From: Gonocerus acuteangulatus
Lineage: Eukaryota > Arthropoda > Insecta > Hemiptera > Coreidae
Assembly (NCBI GenBank): GCA_946811695.1
Contig: OX328123.1
Span: forward strand, 31,399,399-31,463,398
DNA: 64,000 nt
Direction of reading: 5' to 3'
The notes under the pieces are model-generated. The model made no database searches. It was not told the origin of the DNA and saw only the letters and a program-made list of their open reading frames with translations. The translations under genes and the position numbers were made by a program. Shown one piece after another: positions 23,215 to 34,173 of this stretch; positions within the stretch are counted from its first letter, which is position 1, and each line of letters begins with the position of its first letter.

Positions 23215-24783
23215 AATCGGAAAGTGGGGTTTACTTTGTAATATATTTCAATAGAAAAGCCAGCCAGATATAGGTTCACAAAGGCGCCGCAAGGAGCGCT
23301 AGAGGGACTGTATCCGGTTCCTGCGTTAGATCAAAATACGATAATACGAGGTTTTTTTGTATTTATTACGTAGTGTAGTAGGTACCATGTGTAAACATAA
23401 CTCTGGAAGCAAATTAATAATTTATCGGTTACTCATTACAAAATTAAAAGAGAACTATTCATGTTTTTATTTTATTTATGTAGGATATTTTAAGCAAATT
23501 GTTCTGGAAAGCAGTCTACACTACCCAAATTCTGAGGAAAGTGCTTAGTTATGCAGCTCCTGCGTGACGGACTTTTTCATGTTATTAATGATTTATCATT
23601 CTGTTATTTAATAACATATGTCTATTTTAATAGACAAAAATGAAATAAAAAGGTTATATACAAAAACAACATTTATTTAGAATGCCAACGGCCATAGCCA
23701 CGTTAAATGCACCGGTTCCCGTAGATCACCGAAGTTAATCAACGTCGGGCGTGGCCAGTACCTGAATGGGTGACCGACCACGTGCTGTTGGCATTATAGA
23801 AAAGGGTGGCAGCCTGTAGATAGCCCGGCATTAATAGCCCTAATGTTGATACGCCGTTAAAAACTCAGCAATGTATTTAAAATGTATTTAAAATGTAAGT
23901 ATTACCTACCAGAAATTGTAATATAGAACCAAATTTCATTTTGGGGGCCAATAGATCTTAATAGATTTTAAAATTGCCTCAAAAAGGTCTGTAAAAATGA
24001 AGTTTCACGCCCTCAAAACCGATTTCCTTCAAATTTTGTACAATAACGTATTTTGATGCACTGGACACGAATACGTTCGCATTTAACTAGGAAAGAAGTT
24101 ATTAAGTACTAAAGTTAATAGAATAATTAATTGAATTCTGTTAATTTTAGCGAGTTGGATTGACTGGGGTTTTGTTATCTTCTTGAGCGAGCGTAGCGAG
24201 CGGAAACGCATAGCACGTATGCCCTTAAGCAACAGGTGACGACGGGTGAGGATGCCCTTAAAATTAACAATATTTTTGGATAAATGGTTTCTGAACATTT
24301 CAAATGAGAGTTCTCTGTTTCCCAATGTTATATATCTGAGCATGCGCGTGTTTACAAATATGCTGTTGACGCCTAGTTTTATAACCTTCCTAACAGTGAA
24401 CTTTAGTGCTTAATATTATATTCTATTAGAATTCTATTGATTTTAGCGAGTTGGATTGAATGGGGTTTTGTTATCTTCTTGAGCGAGGGTAGCGAGCGGA
24501 AACGCATAGCATGTATGCCTTAAAGTCGTCACAAATTTAGTTGTTAACATTAGCTCTCATAACCCGCATAACAGTGAACTTAAGTGCTTAATAACTTCGT
24601 AGTTAAATGCGAAGTTTTTTTTTTAACGTATTCGTGTTTAGTGCATCAAAATACGTTATTGTACAAAATTTGAAATAAATCGGTTTTGAGGGCGTGAAAC
24701 TTCATTTTTACCAAAAGGTCCTTTTTTCGCACCTCCTCCTCCACACGAATTCAAACAAATAGGAGTCACGATGCCTCCTCTTT
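23215..24783. repeat. right arm of 1.57-kb inverted repeat
   Basis: Mirror of the left arm. It includes the family A 5' half and 1.2 kb of sequence beyond that element's 5' end. The arms differ at only a few positions, so the duplication is recent or kept identical by conversion. Confidence 0.95.
23684..23863 (+). repeat. 5S rRNA-headed SINE (right arm)
   Basis: Starts GCCAACGGCCATAGCCACGT and keeps the internal promoter blocks GAAGTTAATCAACGTCGGGC and AATGGGTGACC with few changes, then ...GTGCTGTTGGCATT. A 69-nt tail follows (GGTGGCAGCCTGTAGATAGC... to GATACGCCGTTAAAAA). Retention of the 5S internal control region means a pol III promoter may still exist. The deletion and attached tail argue against a functional ribosomal 5S gene. 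Structure fits SINE3-like elements. Confidence 0.85.
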
Positions 24784-24831
24784 GTACCGCATCCAATTTT
24801 GTCAAGTCAATTCAATTTTATTATTTATAGA

Positions 24832-25956
24832 ATACTAGCTGAATACCCGTGCTTCGTCACGGCAGATAAGTAGTTATTTTATTGCGTTAAATAATGTTTC
24901 ATTAAAATTACGTTACTATACAATTCTGTGCAGTTTATTATAGCACGGTTCCCGTCATACTATATTTTATTCAATGGGCGTTAAAATGGTAACACCCAAT
25001 ATATTTACGAGTATTACCAAGGTTATAGGCGAGGAGGCTGTGCAAGGGTTCCGGATATTATTACCTCGCCTGGAAAACCTAAGGATATGCCATACATCAC
25101 GGTTTGACCGGGACTGTCCCGGTATTTTGCAATTGTTTCGGTGTCCCGCCCAGTTTTATCAGTGTCCCGGAAAAGGCTGTAAGATGTAAAAAGTGATGAA
25201 TTCATGTTTATAAGAATCTTTTTTAAATCGGTTACTTTTCTACAATTAACATTTTTACTACTGCTCACAGTGTCAAAGAAATGAGAAGTAATCTAACTGT
25301 AAAACGCTGGAACTACCTGCACAGCGCTGCCAGCTGCCAGACACTACTATTTGGCTGAGAGATTGTTTCAAGAAAATCAAGTAGCAAAAAAAGTTCCCTT
25401 CTTATTTTTAGGGTTTGGGTAGACTAACAATTTAGGATTCCCCCTTCCCGTTAGTTGCTAGGCTTAAAACTCACCAACCATTTTGCTTATAATTTGTACT
25501 CTTTTTATCCCCCCCCCTGGTATGCCCATCCCATATTAATGTGTCAAGGTTTAACTCTGCAAAAATATGGCAAGCCTATCTGACGGGGACAGGCAGGAAA
25601 GAAACGCAATTAAAACTCTATGAGGGACAGTTAATTTCTAGTAATTCAAGGTCTGCCATCATAGTTGAAATTAACCTCAATTAGAAATAAAACTATGAGA
25701 TAGATATTGTAAGGTAACAGCTGTTCTTTATCGTCCTAGCAACGCAGGCTGCCTAGGCTTGCCTTCTCTAACCAACTCAAACTTTAAACCCCCCTAAAAA
25801 TGCTTAAAAATACGAATAACGAAAAATCCTTTCTTAGCGAGCGCCTACGTTGTATAGGGAGTGTCCATGCAAAATTTCAAAATTTTCTGTCGAGCGGTTT
25901 GGGCTGGGCGTTGATAGATGTGTGAGTGAGTGAGTGGTATTTGATAAATATATAGT
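24832..25956 (+). repeat. TACTAGCTGAATACCCG repeat, tandem copy 1
   Basis: A 1.1-kb unit from TACTAGCTGAATACCCGTGC to a (GAGT)n stretch and GGTATTTGATAAATATATAG. It contains a hAT-like block (about 25,100-25,573) and an AACAGCTGTT block. Similar 'ACTAGCTGA-CCCG' starts with tetranucleotide tails occur in arthropod RTE-type repeats, but no coding remains. Starts only 49 bp after the inverted repeat. Confidence 0.75.
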
Positions 25957-27130
25957 ACTAGCTGAATACCCGTGCTTCGTCGCGGCAGATAAGTAGTTAT
26001 TTTATTGCGTTAAATAATGTTTCATTAAAATTATGTTACTAAACAATTCTGTGCAGTTTATTACAGCAGGGTTCCCGTCATACTATATTTTATTCAATGG
26101 GCGTTAAAATTTAAAAGTTTATGTTTCCAAGAAGTCATATGGTAACACCCAATATATTTACGAGTATTACCAAGGTTATAGGCGAGGAGGCTGTGCAAGG
26201 GTTCCGGATATTATTAACTCGCCTGGAAAACCTAAGGATATGCCATGCATCACGGTTTGACCGGGACTGTCCCGGTATTTTGCAATTGTTTCGGTGTCCC
26301 GCCCAGTTTTATCAATGTCCCGGAAAAGGCTGTAAGATGTAAAAAGTAATGAATTCATGTTTATAAGAATCTTTTTTAAATCGGTTACTTTTCTACAATT
26401 AACATTGTTACTACTGGTCACAGTGTCAAAGATATGAGAAGTAATCTAACTGTAAAACGCTGGAAATACCACCTGCACAGCGCTGCCAGCTGCCAGACAC
26501 TACTATTTGGCTGAGAGATTGTTTTAAGAAAATCAAGTACCAAAAAAAGTTCCGTTCTTATTTTTAAGGTTTGGGTAGACTAACAGTTTAGGATTCCCCC
26601 TTCCCGTTAGTTGCTAGGCTTAAAACTCACCAACCATTTTGCTTATAATTTGTACTCTTTTTATCCCCCCCCCCCCCTGGTATGCCCATCCCATATTAAT
26701 GTGTCTCGGTTTAACTCTCCAAAAATATGGCAAGCCTATCTGAGGCAGAAAAGAAACGCAATTAAAACTCTATGAGGGACAGTTAATTTCTAGTAATTCA
26801 AGGTCTGCCATCATAGTTGAAATTAACCTCAATTATAAATAAAACTATGAGATAGATAATGTAAGGTAACAGCTGTTCTTTATCGTCCTAGCAACGCAGG
26901 CTGCCTAGGCTTGCCTTCTCTAACCAACTCAAACTTTAAACCCCCCTAAAAATGCTTAAAAATACGAATATCAAAAAATCCTTTCTTAGCGAGCGCCTAC
27001 GTTATATAGGGAGTGTCCATGCAAAATTTCAAAATTTTCTGTCGAGCGGTTTGGGCTGGGCGTTGATAGATGAGTGAGTGAGTGAGTGAGTGAGTGAGTG
27101 AGTGAGTAGTATTTGACAAATATATAGTAG
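25957..27130 (+). repeat. same repeat, tandem copy 2
   Basis: Directly abuts copy 1, head to tail, with high identity over its whole length including the nested hAT-like block. Differences include a 30-bp stretch near 26,110-26,145 and a longer (GAGT)n at 27,073-27,110. Confidence 0.8.
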
Positions 27131-27251
27131 ATATCAAATTACCTTCTTCAAATAGCAAATTGTATGAGGTTCTATAACCATCAATAAAGCTCATATGACT
27201 TGGTAACTGAAATCAAAAATAACATGAAAAATTAACTGGTGTACCTAAAGT

Positions 27252-27962
27252 AAGTCCGTCACGCAGGAGCTGCATAACTAAGCATTTTCCTCAGAATTGG
27301 GTAGGGTCGAGTGCATTCCTGAATAATTTGCTTAATATAACCTAGAGAGATAAATAAATAAAAAAAACATCAATAGTTCTGCTCTTTTAAATTTATTATG
27401 AGCATTTGTTTTAATTACTACTTTTGTAATTAATTTTCTTCCAGAGTTTTGTGTATATGGGTACTACACTACGTAATAAATACACAAAGCTTCACATTTT
27501 CGTCTACTGATCTTGATGAATAAAATATATTAAAAATAACAACTAGTATTGGCAAATAACTACTTTGGCTCCAGGGTAAAGCCCCCTCCTAATGAACCAA
27601 TTTAGTTTATTTTCACAACACATTTTTCTCTTCAGTTGACCACAACGAATACCGAGTTTCGTTGAAATATAACAAAAATTACGACTGTTATTGGCAAATA
27701 ACTACTTTGGCTCCGGAGTAACCCCCCTCCCCCTCAGATGGACCGATTTTGTTGGTTAACGAACTCGGTCAATCGTTTGATGGGGGAATAGTATATACCA
27801 AGTTTTGTGGCGAAAAACAAAAACTCTGGCCTGTATCATGTTAACAGACACATATATAACTATATATGCATCTATATATATATAGGTAGGATCGATAAAG
27901 ATTCGAACAAATTTTTCAAAAATTCCGTCATGAGTGCAACCTCAATAGCTACTTTCCTTCCT
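27252..27962 (+). repeat. family A Helitron-like element, 3'-damaged
   Basis: 5' end AGTCCGTCACGCAGGAGCTG at 27,252, TAAGCATTTTCCTCAG subterminal block, two degenerate subrepeats, a short TA-rich stretch (27,850-27,885) and CATGAGTGCAACCTCAATAG. The terminal hairpin and CTAA are lost after TACTTTCCTTCC. Confidence 0.8.
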
Positions 27963-28566
27963 TTATTTAACTGAATTGCTAAGTTCCTTGATTCAAACAT
28001 TGGAATGAACTTTAAGAAAAGTCTTAAAATTTCGGAAAGTATAGCTTCCATAGTGTCAGTGATATTTTTTTTTTTTTTTTTGTTTCAAACATACCTAGTC
28101 TTAGTTGTCGGCTTCAAGCTCCAAAATATCTCGCTTCAAATAGCGTATTATTTATCTTTCGTGTCACTGTCATTCTTCTATGTTCATAAAACAAGAAAAA
28201 TAATTCCACTTTAACGCATAGTCAAAATACTGATACTGGGACCGACTTACTTTACAACCAGAAATTATTTGAGAATTATTGCTAAACCGAGCTGGTTTTA
28301 AAAGCAAAGCGACCAGCCATTTTTCATGTAAGTTGTGTCGGCCCGTCATTCAACAAGCTATTTACTACAGGAACATGTGTTGGCAACCATTCATCTTTAG
28401 TAGCATAGGAATGATGACTACAACACCACAACTTCCATCGTAACTCATATCGTCTCCCGCAGTTGTGCTTTCATTCATTTCTAACTTCTCTTTCTCCACT
28501 CAGTCATTCTATCTCACTTATGTCTTTGTATAAATAGATATTAATATATATATACATATACATATG

Positions 28567-28567
<1 letters not shown>
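27963..28567. other. no recognisable gene
   Basis: A 69-codon plus frame at 28,005-28,214 contains a run of Phe from a poly(T) tract and is not credible as a gene. Confidence 0.4.

Positions 28568-28640
<73 letters not shown>
28568..28640. repeat. (TA)n microsatellite at LTR element insertion site
   Basis: TA repeats with TG interruptions run straight into the 5' LTR. A matching array begins just after the 3' LTR. Confidence 0.95.
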
Positions 28641-28644
<4 letters not shown>

Positions 28645-29170
28645 AGGCTCCGTTTTCCCTTTGTCTTTGTTAAGTGAATAAGAATGAGAGAAAAGGTTGG
28701 CTGTCCATCTCTAGAGATGTGAGAACCACGAATCAGCAAACGTTGCGTCTGGGTTGTTGGAACTGCACGTGGCTGATTCGTAAGATTCCCGGAAGATTTA
28801 AGACCTGACAAGAGTTTCTAGTCCAGCCACCTGCTAAAGCAGGAGTGGGGCACAATGGGTATAAAAAGCTGGCTTACCTCCGACGGGGGAGAGTCCACGC
28901 CCGTTCCTGAGGCCTTGGCCGCGATGGCGATGAGAGGTAAGTCAGTTCCAAAATATGCTCCAACCTCCCCAAATGATATGTGATTACTCTTATCTAGCGG
29001 TTTCTCTCTCACTCAACCTTTTCTCTCGTCTTAGCGATGTTTTATGATATTTATGTATGTATTAGTAACCTCAGTGTAAATTATAGTTATGAAAGGAATT
29101 TCCGCTTCTCTAAAATATTTCCCCATTATCTATTCCTTTAAATCCCGTCCTTGCTAATCGGCCCCTTACA
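28641..29170 (+). repeat. 5' LTR
   Basis: Begins TGTAAGG and ends CCTTACA, a 7-bp inverted terminus with canonical TG...CA. GTATAAAAAGCTGG at about 28,858-28,871 is a plausible TATA-type promoter. Confidence 0.93.
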
Positions 29171-29172
29171 AA

Positions 29173-29189
29173 TGGTGTCAGGTGTGGGG
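29173..29189 (+). promoter_or_regulatory. primer binding site
   Basis: TGGTGTCAGGTGTGGGG begins 2 bp after the LTR. The leading TGG pairs with a tRNA CCA end and the next bases look like a Leu-type tRNA 3' end; the tRNA identity is tentative. Confidence 0.65.
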
Positions 29190-29494
29190 TTGACTGAATA
29201 ATTTTAAAGAAGCGAGTGAAGGAGCTTGCAGAGTAGCGAGTAGCGAGTAGCTGGGAGGCGGGGGAAGCTGAGCAAGCGACTCTTATCTTCTCGCGAGGAT
29301 GTAGCGGGCAGCGGAGGCTTGCGTATCGTGTTCGCTGTAATCGGACACTCTGTTTACATCGGGCACTCTGTTGACGATTACGGTGTAAGATATGGGATAA
29401 TATCTTAGCGTATTAGTATACGGCCAGTGATTTAGGCTTTTTGTGAGGCTTTTCGTAATATAGGCGTGCGGGTACTTCTTTTAAAGCACATAAG

Positions 29495-30516
29495 ATGGCG
29501 AACCCAGACGAACTAATAACTAGCCTGAAGGGCCAATTAGAGGAGGCTTTAAAGGCTAATCACTTATTTAAGGAAGAACTAACAAAGGCCCGGGAGTCCG
29601 CACGAATGTCGGGGTCTATGGCGCCGAGGCGGGATATGTCCTTACAGGCGATGGTTGCACCTTGGTCAGGCGATGATTCGTCGGTCCCTGTCACTGACTA
29701 CTTAAACGGGCTGGAATTAGTAGCAGATAGTGGGCAATGGGAGGATAAAGATATGCTCGTGGTCCGGATGCGCCTCAAAGGTTCAGCCGCGTCTTTTCTG
29801 GCGAGTCGTACCGATTTACAAGGGCCCGGTGTGCCCTACGAAACTATTAAGGTGGCTCTCTTGGAAAGGTTTAGGGAGGTTAGGCGTCACGAACAGTTTT
29901 TACTACAATTGAGCAACATGAGGCAGGAAAAAGGGGAGGGGGTCAGAGCGTTTGCCGTCCGCTGCCGTAAACTAGGGGAAAAATCCTGTGGGGCATTCGG
30001 TTCCGAGGAGGAACGCAAGGGTGCAAGGAAACTTTTAGACAAAGTTGTCATGTCAGCTTATTTGTCGGGGCTGAAGGGAGAGATAGGACAGCAAACCCGT
30101 CTTAGCTTCCCTTCTAGTTTTCAAGGGGCTGTCGAAAGGGCCACTGCTATCAAGGAGGAGCTTGGCCGAGGAGAGACGCAGCCTTTTGCGTGTAAAGAGG
30201 TGGTAGCTGTGGAATTTTGTGAGGAAGATAAGCCTCTAGGACTCGAAGAAAGGGGAGTAGCCGTTGCAGTGAGCGAGCGAAAGGAAGCGTGTTTTAGGTC
30301 AGGGGTCACTCCGCCCGTGACTGTCAAAGGGCCTGGCAACCAGTTAGACGTACAGGCCGTCAGAATATCCGGTGCTACCAGTGTAATGGGGTTGGTCATA
30401 TAGCCAGAGAGTGCAAGGGCAAACAAGATCGGGGGGCATGGGGGAAAAGTCCTAAAATTCAGGGGCTTTACCCAAATGCGAACGGCCGAGGGATGCCCTC
30501 TGCCCAAGGCCCACAA
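29495..30516 (+). pseudogene. gag: gag: capsid-like region and zinc knuckle
   Basis: ATG at 29,495 opens a 302-codon frame. Residues 1-35 look like a coiled coil (LITSLKGQLEEALKANHLF). The middle (about 70-210) is a retrotransposon gag domain with YETIKVALLERFREV and QEKGEGVRAFAVRCRKLG. The frame ends at 30,403, but the nucleocapsid motif CYQCNGVGHIARECK (CX2CX4HX4C) is read in the -1 frame from before 30,373 to a TAG at about 30,516. Either a 1-nt deletion split gag or a shift is used. I favour mutation, because pol downstream is also damaged. Confidence 0.85.
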
Positions 30517-30518
30517 TA

Positions 30519-30854
30519 GATCGGGGGGACAAGCGTATAAATGACCTACGGAAAGCTTGCGGGGTGCCCCGCCTTATTATCCCAGTAAAGGTAAATGGGC
30601 AAGATTTGGAGATGATGGTAGATACGGGAGCGGACATCACAGTTCTTAATCGGCCTGCGCCGGGGGCGGGGCTTCAGCCAGTTTCTCTTAAGGTCAGCGG
30701 TGTAACAGACCATTTATTGCCGCTGGAAGGGGAACAAGTCGTGGACATTGCACTCCCAGGGGTTTCTTTCCGTCACAGGGTCGCCGTAGCCCGGGTGCTT
30801 CCCTCGGAAGGGGGAATCCTCGGTCGAGACTTGCTAGGCCGCGTTGGAGCTTGA
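30519..30854 (+). pseudogene. pol: pol N-terminus: aspartic protease
   Basis: Open in a third frame (-1 relative to the zinc knuckle). It carries VDTGADITVLN, the retropepsin active-site motif (D-T-G-A), and ILGRDLLG, the family's closing G-R-D/N block. No ATG is needed if made by -1 frameshifting from gag. A TGA at 30,852-30,854 cuts it from the reverse transcriptase, and further stops occur before 31,035. Confidence 0.8.
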
Positions 30855-31034
30855 ATAAGTATAGGTGGAAGGAATTACGACTTGGGGACCCTTACCACCT
30901 CCCTGGGGGTGACTTCGAACGAGACGGTAACAGAGGCTCACAGTGAAGAAAGAGACAGGAAGTGGATCGAGGGGGTCGTGGCTAGAACACGTATCTTGGA
31001 AGAGAAGTTTTCACACCCCGGTTAAGGAGTTAGT

Positions 31035-32861
31035 TTGTCAAACATTGTCAGTGATGCCGGATCCGCAGTGGGTTGTACCGTTGGCCAGAAGAGTAGCTCC
31101 GGAGACGCTCATACAATAAGTGCTGGCTCCGGGCGCAAAGCACGCCGGAGGGAACGGAAATCTCCTTATGTCAGATTGTGCCAGGAGGTGTCCTTTCCGG
31201 CTTATTCCGAGGCGACAGTGGCTGTTCGAGTGCCTGCGGCCACAAGGCGGGGTACTATTTTAATTGAGCCGCTAGAAGGGCTTACATCTGGAGTGCGCAC
31301 AGGGTGCAACGTGAGTGAGGTCGTGGAGGGATCCGCGTGGATACAGGTGGTTAATCTCAGTGGAGGGTCGGTCGTACTACGTCGTGACTCCACTCTTGGT
31401 AGGGTTGAGGAGGGTAATTGGTCACTGGCTGAAGGTCAAGGTGAGGCCCCCACCAAAGCGAAACAGACCGTAAGGACCGGGTCGGACCTACAGGAGAAGC
31501 TCCGACACCTCCCCGTGGTAGAAAGGAAGCCCTTGTTGGAGCTTCTTTCTCGCTTCCAGGATCTCTTCGAAGAGCCCAAAGGGGAAGGTTGCGCGCTACC
31601 CGTCCAACATCGGATAGTTACGGGTAATGCCCGACCTGTGGTAAAGAGACCGTATAGGGTCCCGTACGCGGAGAAAGCCGTGGTGGCGGAGCAGCTGAAT
31701 TCTATGCTGTAAAGGGGTATAATTACGCCCTCCACTAGCCCCTGGCAGGCTCCAGTTGTACTAGTAAAAAAGAAATCGCCGGATGGGGAGATGCGATATC
31801 GGTTTTGCACTGATTTCCGGGGGCTTAATGCCGTTACTCGGGTGGACACATACCCTCTACCCCTGATTCAGGAAACCCTAGAACAGCTCGGCAATTGCCG
31901 GTACTTTAGCACACTGGACTTAGCCAGTGGATATCATCAAACACCCATAGCTCCGGAAGACCAGGAGAAGACGGCGTTCACCACCGAGGGAGGCCATTTC
32001 GAGTACAGGAAAATGGCATTCGGATTGGCAGGGGCTCCGGCTACATTCCAAAGGTTGATGGAACAGCTTTTAGGTCGTCTAAAGGGTACCGGCTGTTTTG
32101 TCTATCTCGATGACGTAGTGGTGTACAGCGCCACACTCGGTGAGCATATTGCCCGGCTGGAGGAAGTATTTAACTTACTTCGCGGGGCGAATTTAAAGGT
32201 CAACCTACGAAAGTGTACATTCGCGGCCAAGGAGGTCATGTACTTAGGGCATGTGGTGACTGACAGTGGAGTCAAACCCGAGCCTGGAAAGGTGGAAGCA
32301 GTAAAAAACTTTCCGAGACCACGGAATGCACGCGAGGTACGTAGCTTCCTCGGTTTAGCGAGCTACTACCGCCGTTTTATCCCGGAGTTCGCAAGTAGGG
32401 CGAAAGCCCTTACTGAGCTGACAAAGACTCGAGCTACTTTCGTCTGGGAGCCTGCGCAGGAGAAGTCATTCGCGGACCTGAAGGAGGCCTTGACCTCCGA
32501 CCTTCTACTAGTGTATCCGGACTTCCGAGACCCCTTCGTGCTCTCTACGGACGCTTCCGGAGTAGCTCTTGGGGCTGTGTTGTCTCAAGTGCAGGGAGGC
32601 GTCGAGAGGCCCATTTGCTATGCTAGCAGGCAATTGAAGGGACCGGAATGTAACTACTCTGCCATTGAACGAGAGTTGTTGGCGGTCGTTTGGGCGACAA
32701 AGCTCTTTCGATGTTACTTGCTTGGACGAAAATTTAAGTTAATTACCGACCATGCTGCTCTTAAATGGATGCTAAGTCTGAGGGCCCCTCTTCTCGGCTC
32801 ACTCGATGGGCCTTACGCCTTGAGGAATTCGAAAATGTCGTTGAACACAAGCCCGGAGTGA
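31035..32861 (+). pseudogene. pol: pol: reverse transcriptase and RNase H
   Basis: Same frame as protease. VQHRIVTGNARPV leads to the RT entry; an in-frame TAA (31,710-31,712) interrupts just before [10 protein letters not shown]. Then come [25 protein letters not shown] (catalytic Asp), [14 protein letters not shown], and [10 protein letters not shown] near 32,105 with the Y-x-D-D pair. RNase H follows with [13 protein letters not shown] and [14 protein letters not shown]. After LSLRAP (near 32,787) a 1-nt deletion shifts the frame, so this frame ends falsely at 32,861. Two or more lesions make pol non-functional. Confidence 0.88.
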
Positions 32862-33895
32862 ATCATAAAAATGCAGACGCGCTAAGCCGTTCCGTTGCTG
32901 AGATACGGAACCAGTACCCTCTCAACCGGACCCACATCCGGAAAGCCCAAGAGCAGGATGAGTGGTGCCAGAAGCTGGCAAAGAAGGGCGGTAGTGTCAG
33001 GGCCGATGCCGAAGGATTGTGGTACTGGGCTGTCGATCTCGAAGGGAGTGACTGGCTTCTCTTAGTTCCGGAGTCACTTAGGCTAAAGATCCTCGAATAC
33101 CACCATTCGAAGCCATGGGCGGGACACCCGGATGTAGAACGCACGCTCGCCAACTTAAGGGGGTCGTTTTATTGGCCTTCTATGGAGAAGGATGCACGGA
33201 ACTTCGTAGAGAGCTGCCATAGGTGTGCTCAACGAAAGAGCCTACCAGGCCTGAAGGTGCCCCTGGAAGTGCCGTATGTGGCCATTGGCCCATTCGAACA
33301 GGTTTCATTAGATATTTTTGGCCCTCTACCAAGGTCAAGGAGAGGGCATAGATATCTACTGACCTTTATCGACAATTTTACGAGATACGCCGAAGCAATC
33401 CCTATAAAGGAGCAGACCGCTCAAGAGACGGCCGTAGCCTTTGTGGAGAATATTGTGACGAGACACGGTGTGCCAAAGACGCTGCTCACTGATCAAGGGA
33501 GAAACTTTGTTTCTTCTCTCTTCAAGGAAGTATGCAGAGCTCTTGGGATCAAAAAGCTGCAGACTACAGCCTATCATCCGGAGTGCAATGGCATGGTAGA
33601 ACGCCTCCACCGCACGATCACGGATTCGATCACGCATTTCGTGCGGCGGGATGGTAGGGATTGGGACCGTTGGGTCCCATATGCAGTTATGGCCTACCGA
33701 GCCATCCCCCACTCCTCGACTGGGTACTCCCCCAATCACCTACTTCTAGGACGCGAGTTAGTCACCCCTTTCGACTGCGATCTAGGGCCTAGCTTGAACC
33801 AGGAGGACCGAGATAGGCTCTTACCGGAAGATCATGTGGTACAGCTACGGAAGCGGCTTTCGGAAGCATATCTGTACTATCTGAGGGAGAAGTAG
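32765..33895 (+). pseudogene. pol: pol: integrase
   Basis: Continues pol in a shifted frame from the end of RNase H ([19 protein letters not shown]). The HHCC zinc domain is near 33,095-33,240 (HHSKPWAGH...CHRCAQRK). The DDE core shows LDIFGPL, LTDQGRNFVSS and ECNGMVERLH, so all three acidic residues are present. It ends at TAG 33,893-33,895 after YLYYLREK without a clear GPY/F-type C-terminal domain. Confidence 0.87.
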
Positions 33896-33899
33896 GTCG

Positions 33900-34173
33900 A
33901 GAGGAGGAAGACGAACGGAGCGGTTCACCCCAGCCAATAGGACGGGTGGAGGGCGCGAATGAGGGGGGGAGGTACCGCGAAAGATCCAGACGTGTATATG
34001 GTCGACGGGGCGTAGACCCCCAACCTTCAGGTGGGCGTCGTTGCTCCTCTAGTTCTCCGAGCAACGACCCCAAGGATGCCACCTGGACGCCAGGAGTGCG
34101 GGAACAGGGACCACGGCCACGATCACCATATTCCCTCCGGAGGAGAGGCGTTCAGAGACCTAACGATGAGTAG
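33900..34173 (+). pseudogene. possible Ser/Arg-rich C-terminal tail of pol
   Basis: A frame open to TAG at 34,171-34,173 is rich in Arg, Ser, Gly and Pro (GGRYRERSRRVYGRRG, SSSSPSNDPK). It follows integrase by a few bases in another frame. It may be the normal integrase tail displaced by a frameshift, or spurious. Base composition matches the element. Confidence 0.35.

Larger units (their letters stand above)
21172..23573 (-). mobile_element. family A Helitron-like element split by an inverted duplication
   Basis: Its 3' end (hairpin TCCTTCGGAGGA, then CTAA on minus) is at 21,172-21,302 and its 5' end (GTCCGTCACGCAGGAGCTGC) is at 23,573. The body from the 5' end to the (TA)n at 22,873-22,943 is intact. 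Between the (TA)n and the 3' end lies a 1,570-bp foreign block (21,303-22,872) that is an inverted copy of 23,215-24,783. Without the block the element would be about 0.83 kb. Confidence 0.7.

Noticed and set aside
23684..23794. Functional 5S rRNA gene
   Set aside because: About 9 nt of the 5S loop are missing and it carries a SINE tail; both copies lie in an inverted duplication.
28518..29012. Minus-strand frames within the LTRs (repeated at 35,041-35,634)
   Set aside because: They are the same antisense frame in both LTRs; no motif and no expected product.
30121..30640. Minus-strand frames over gag and protease
   Set aside because: They are shadows of gag/pol on the opposite strand.
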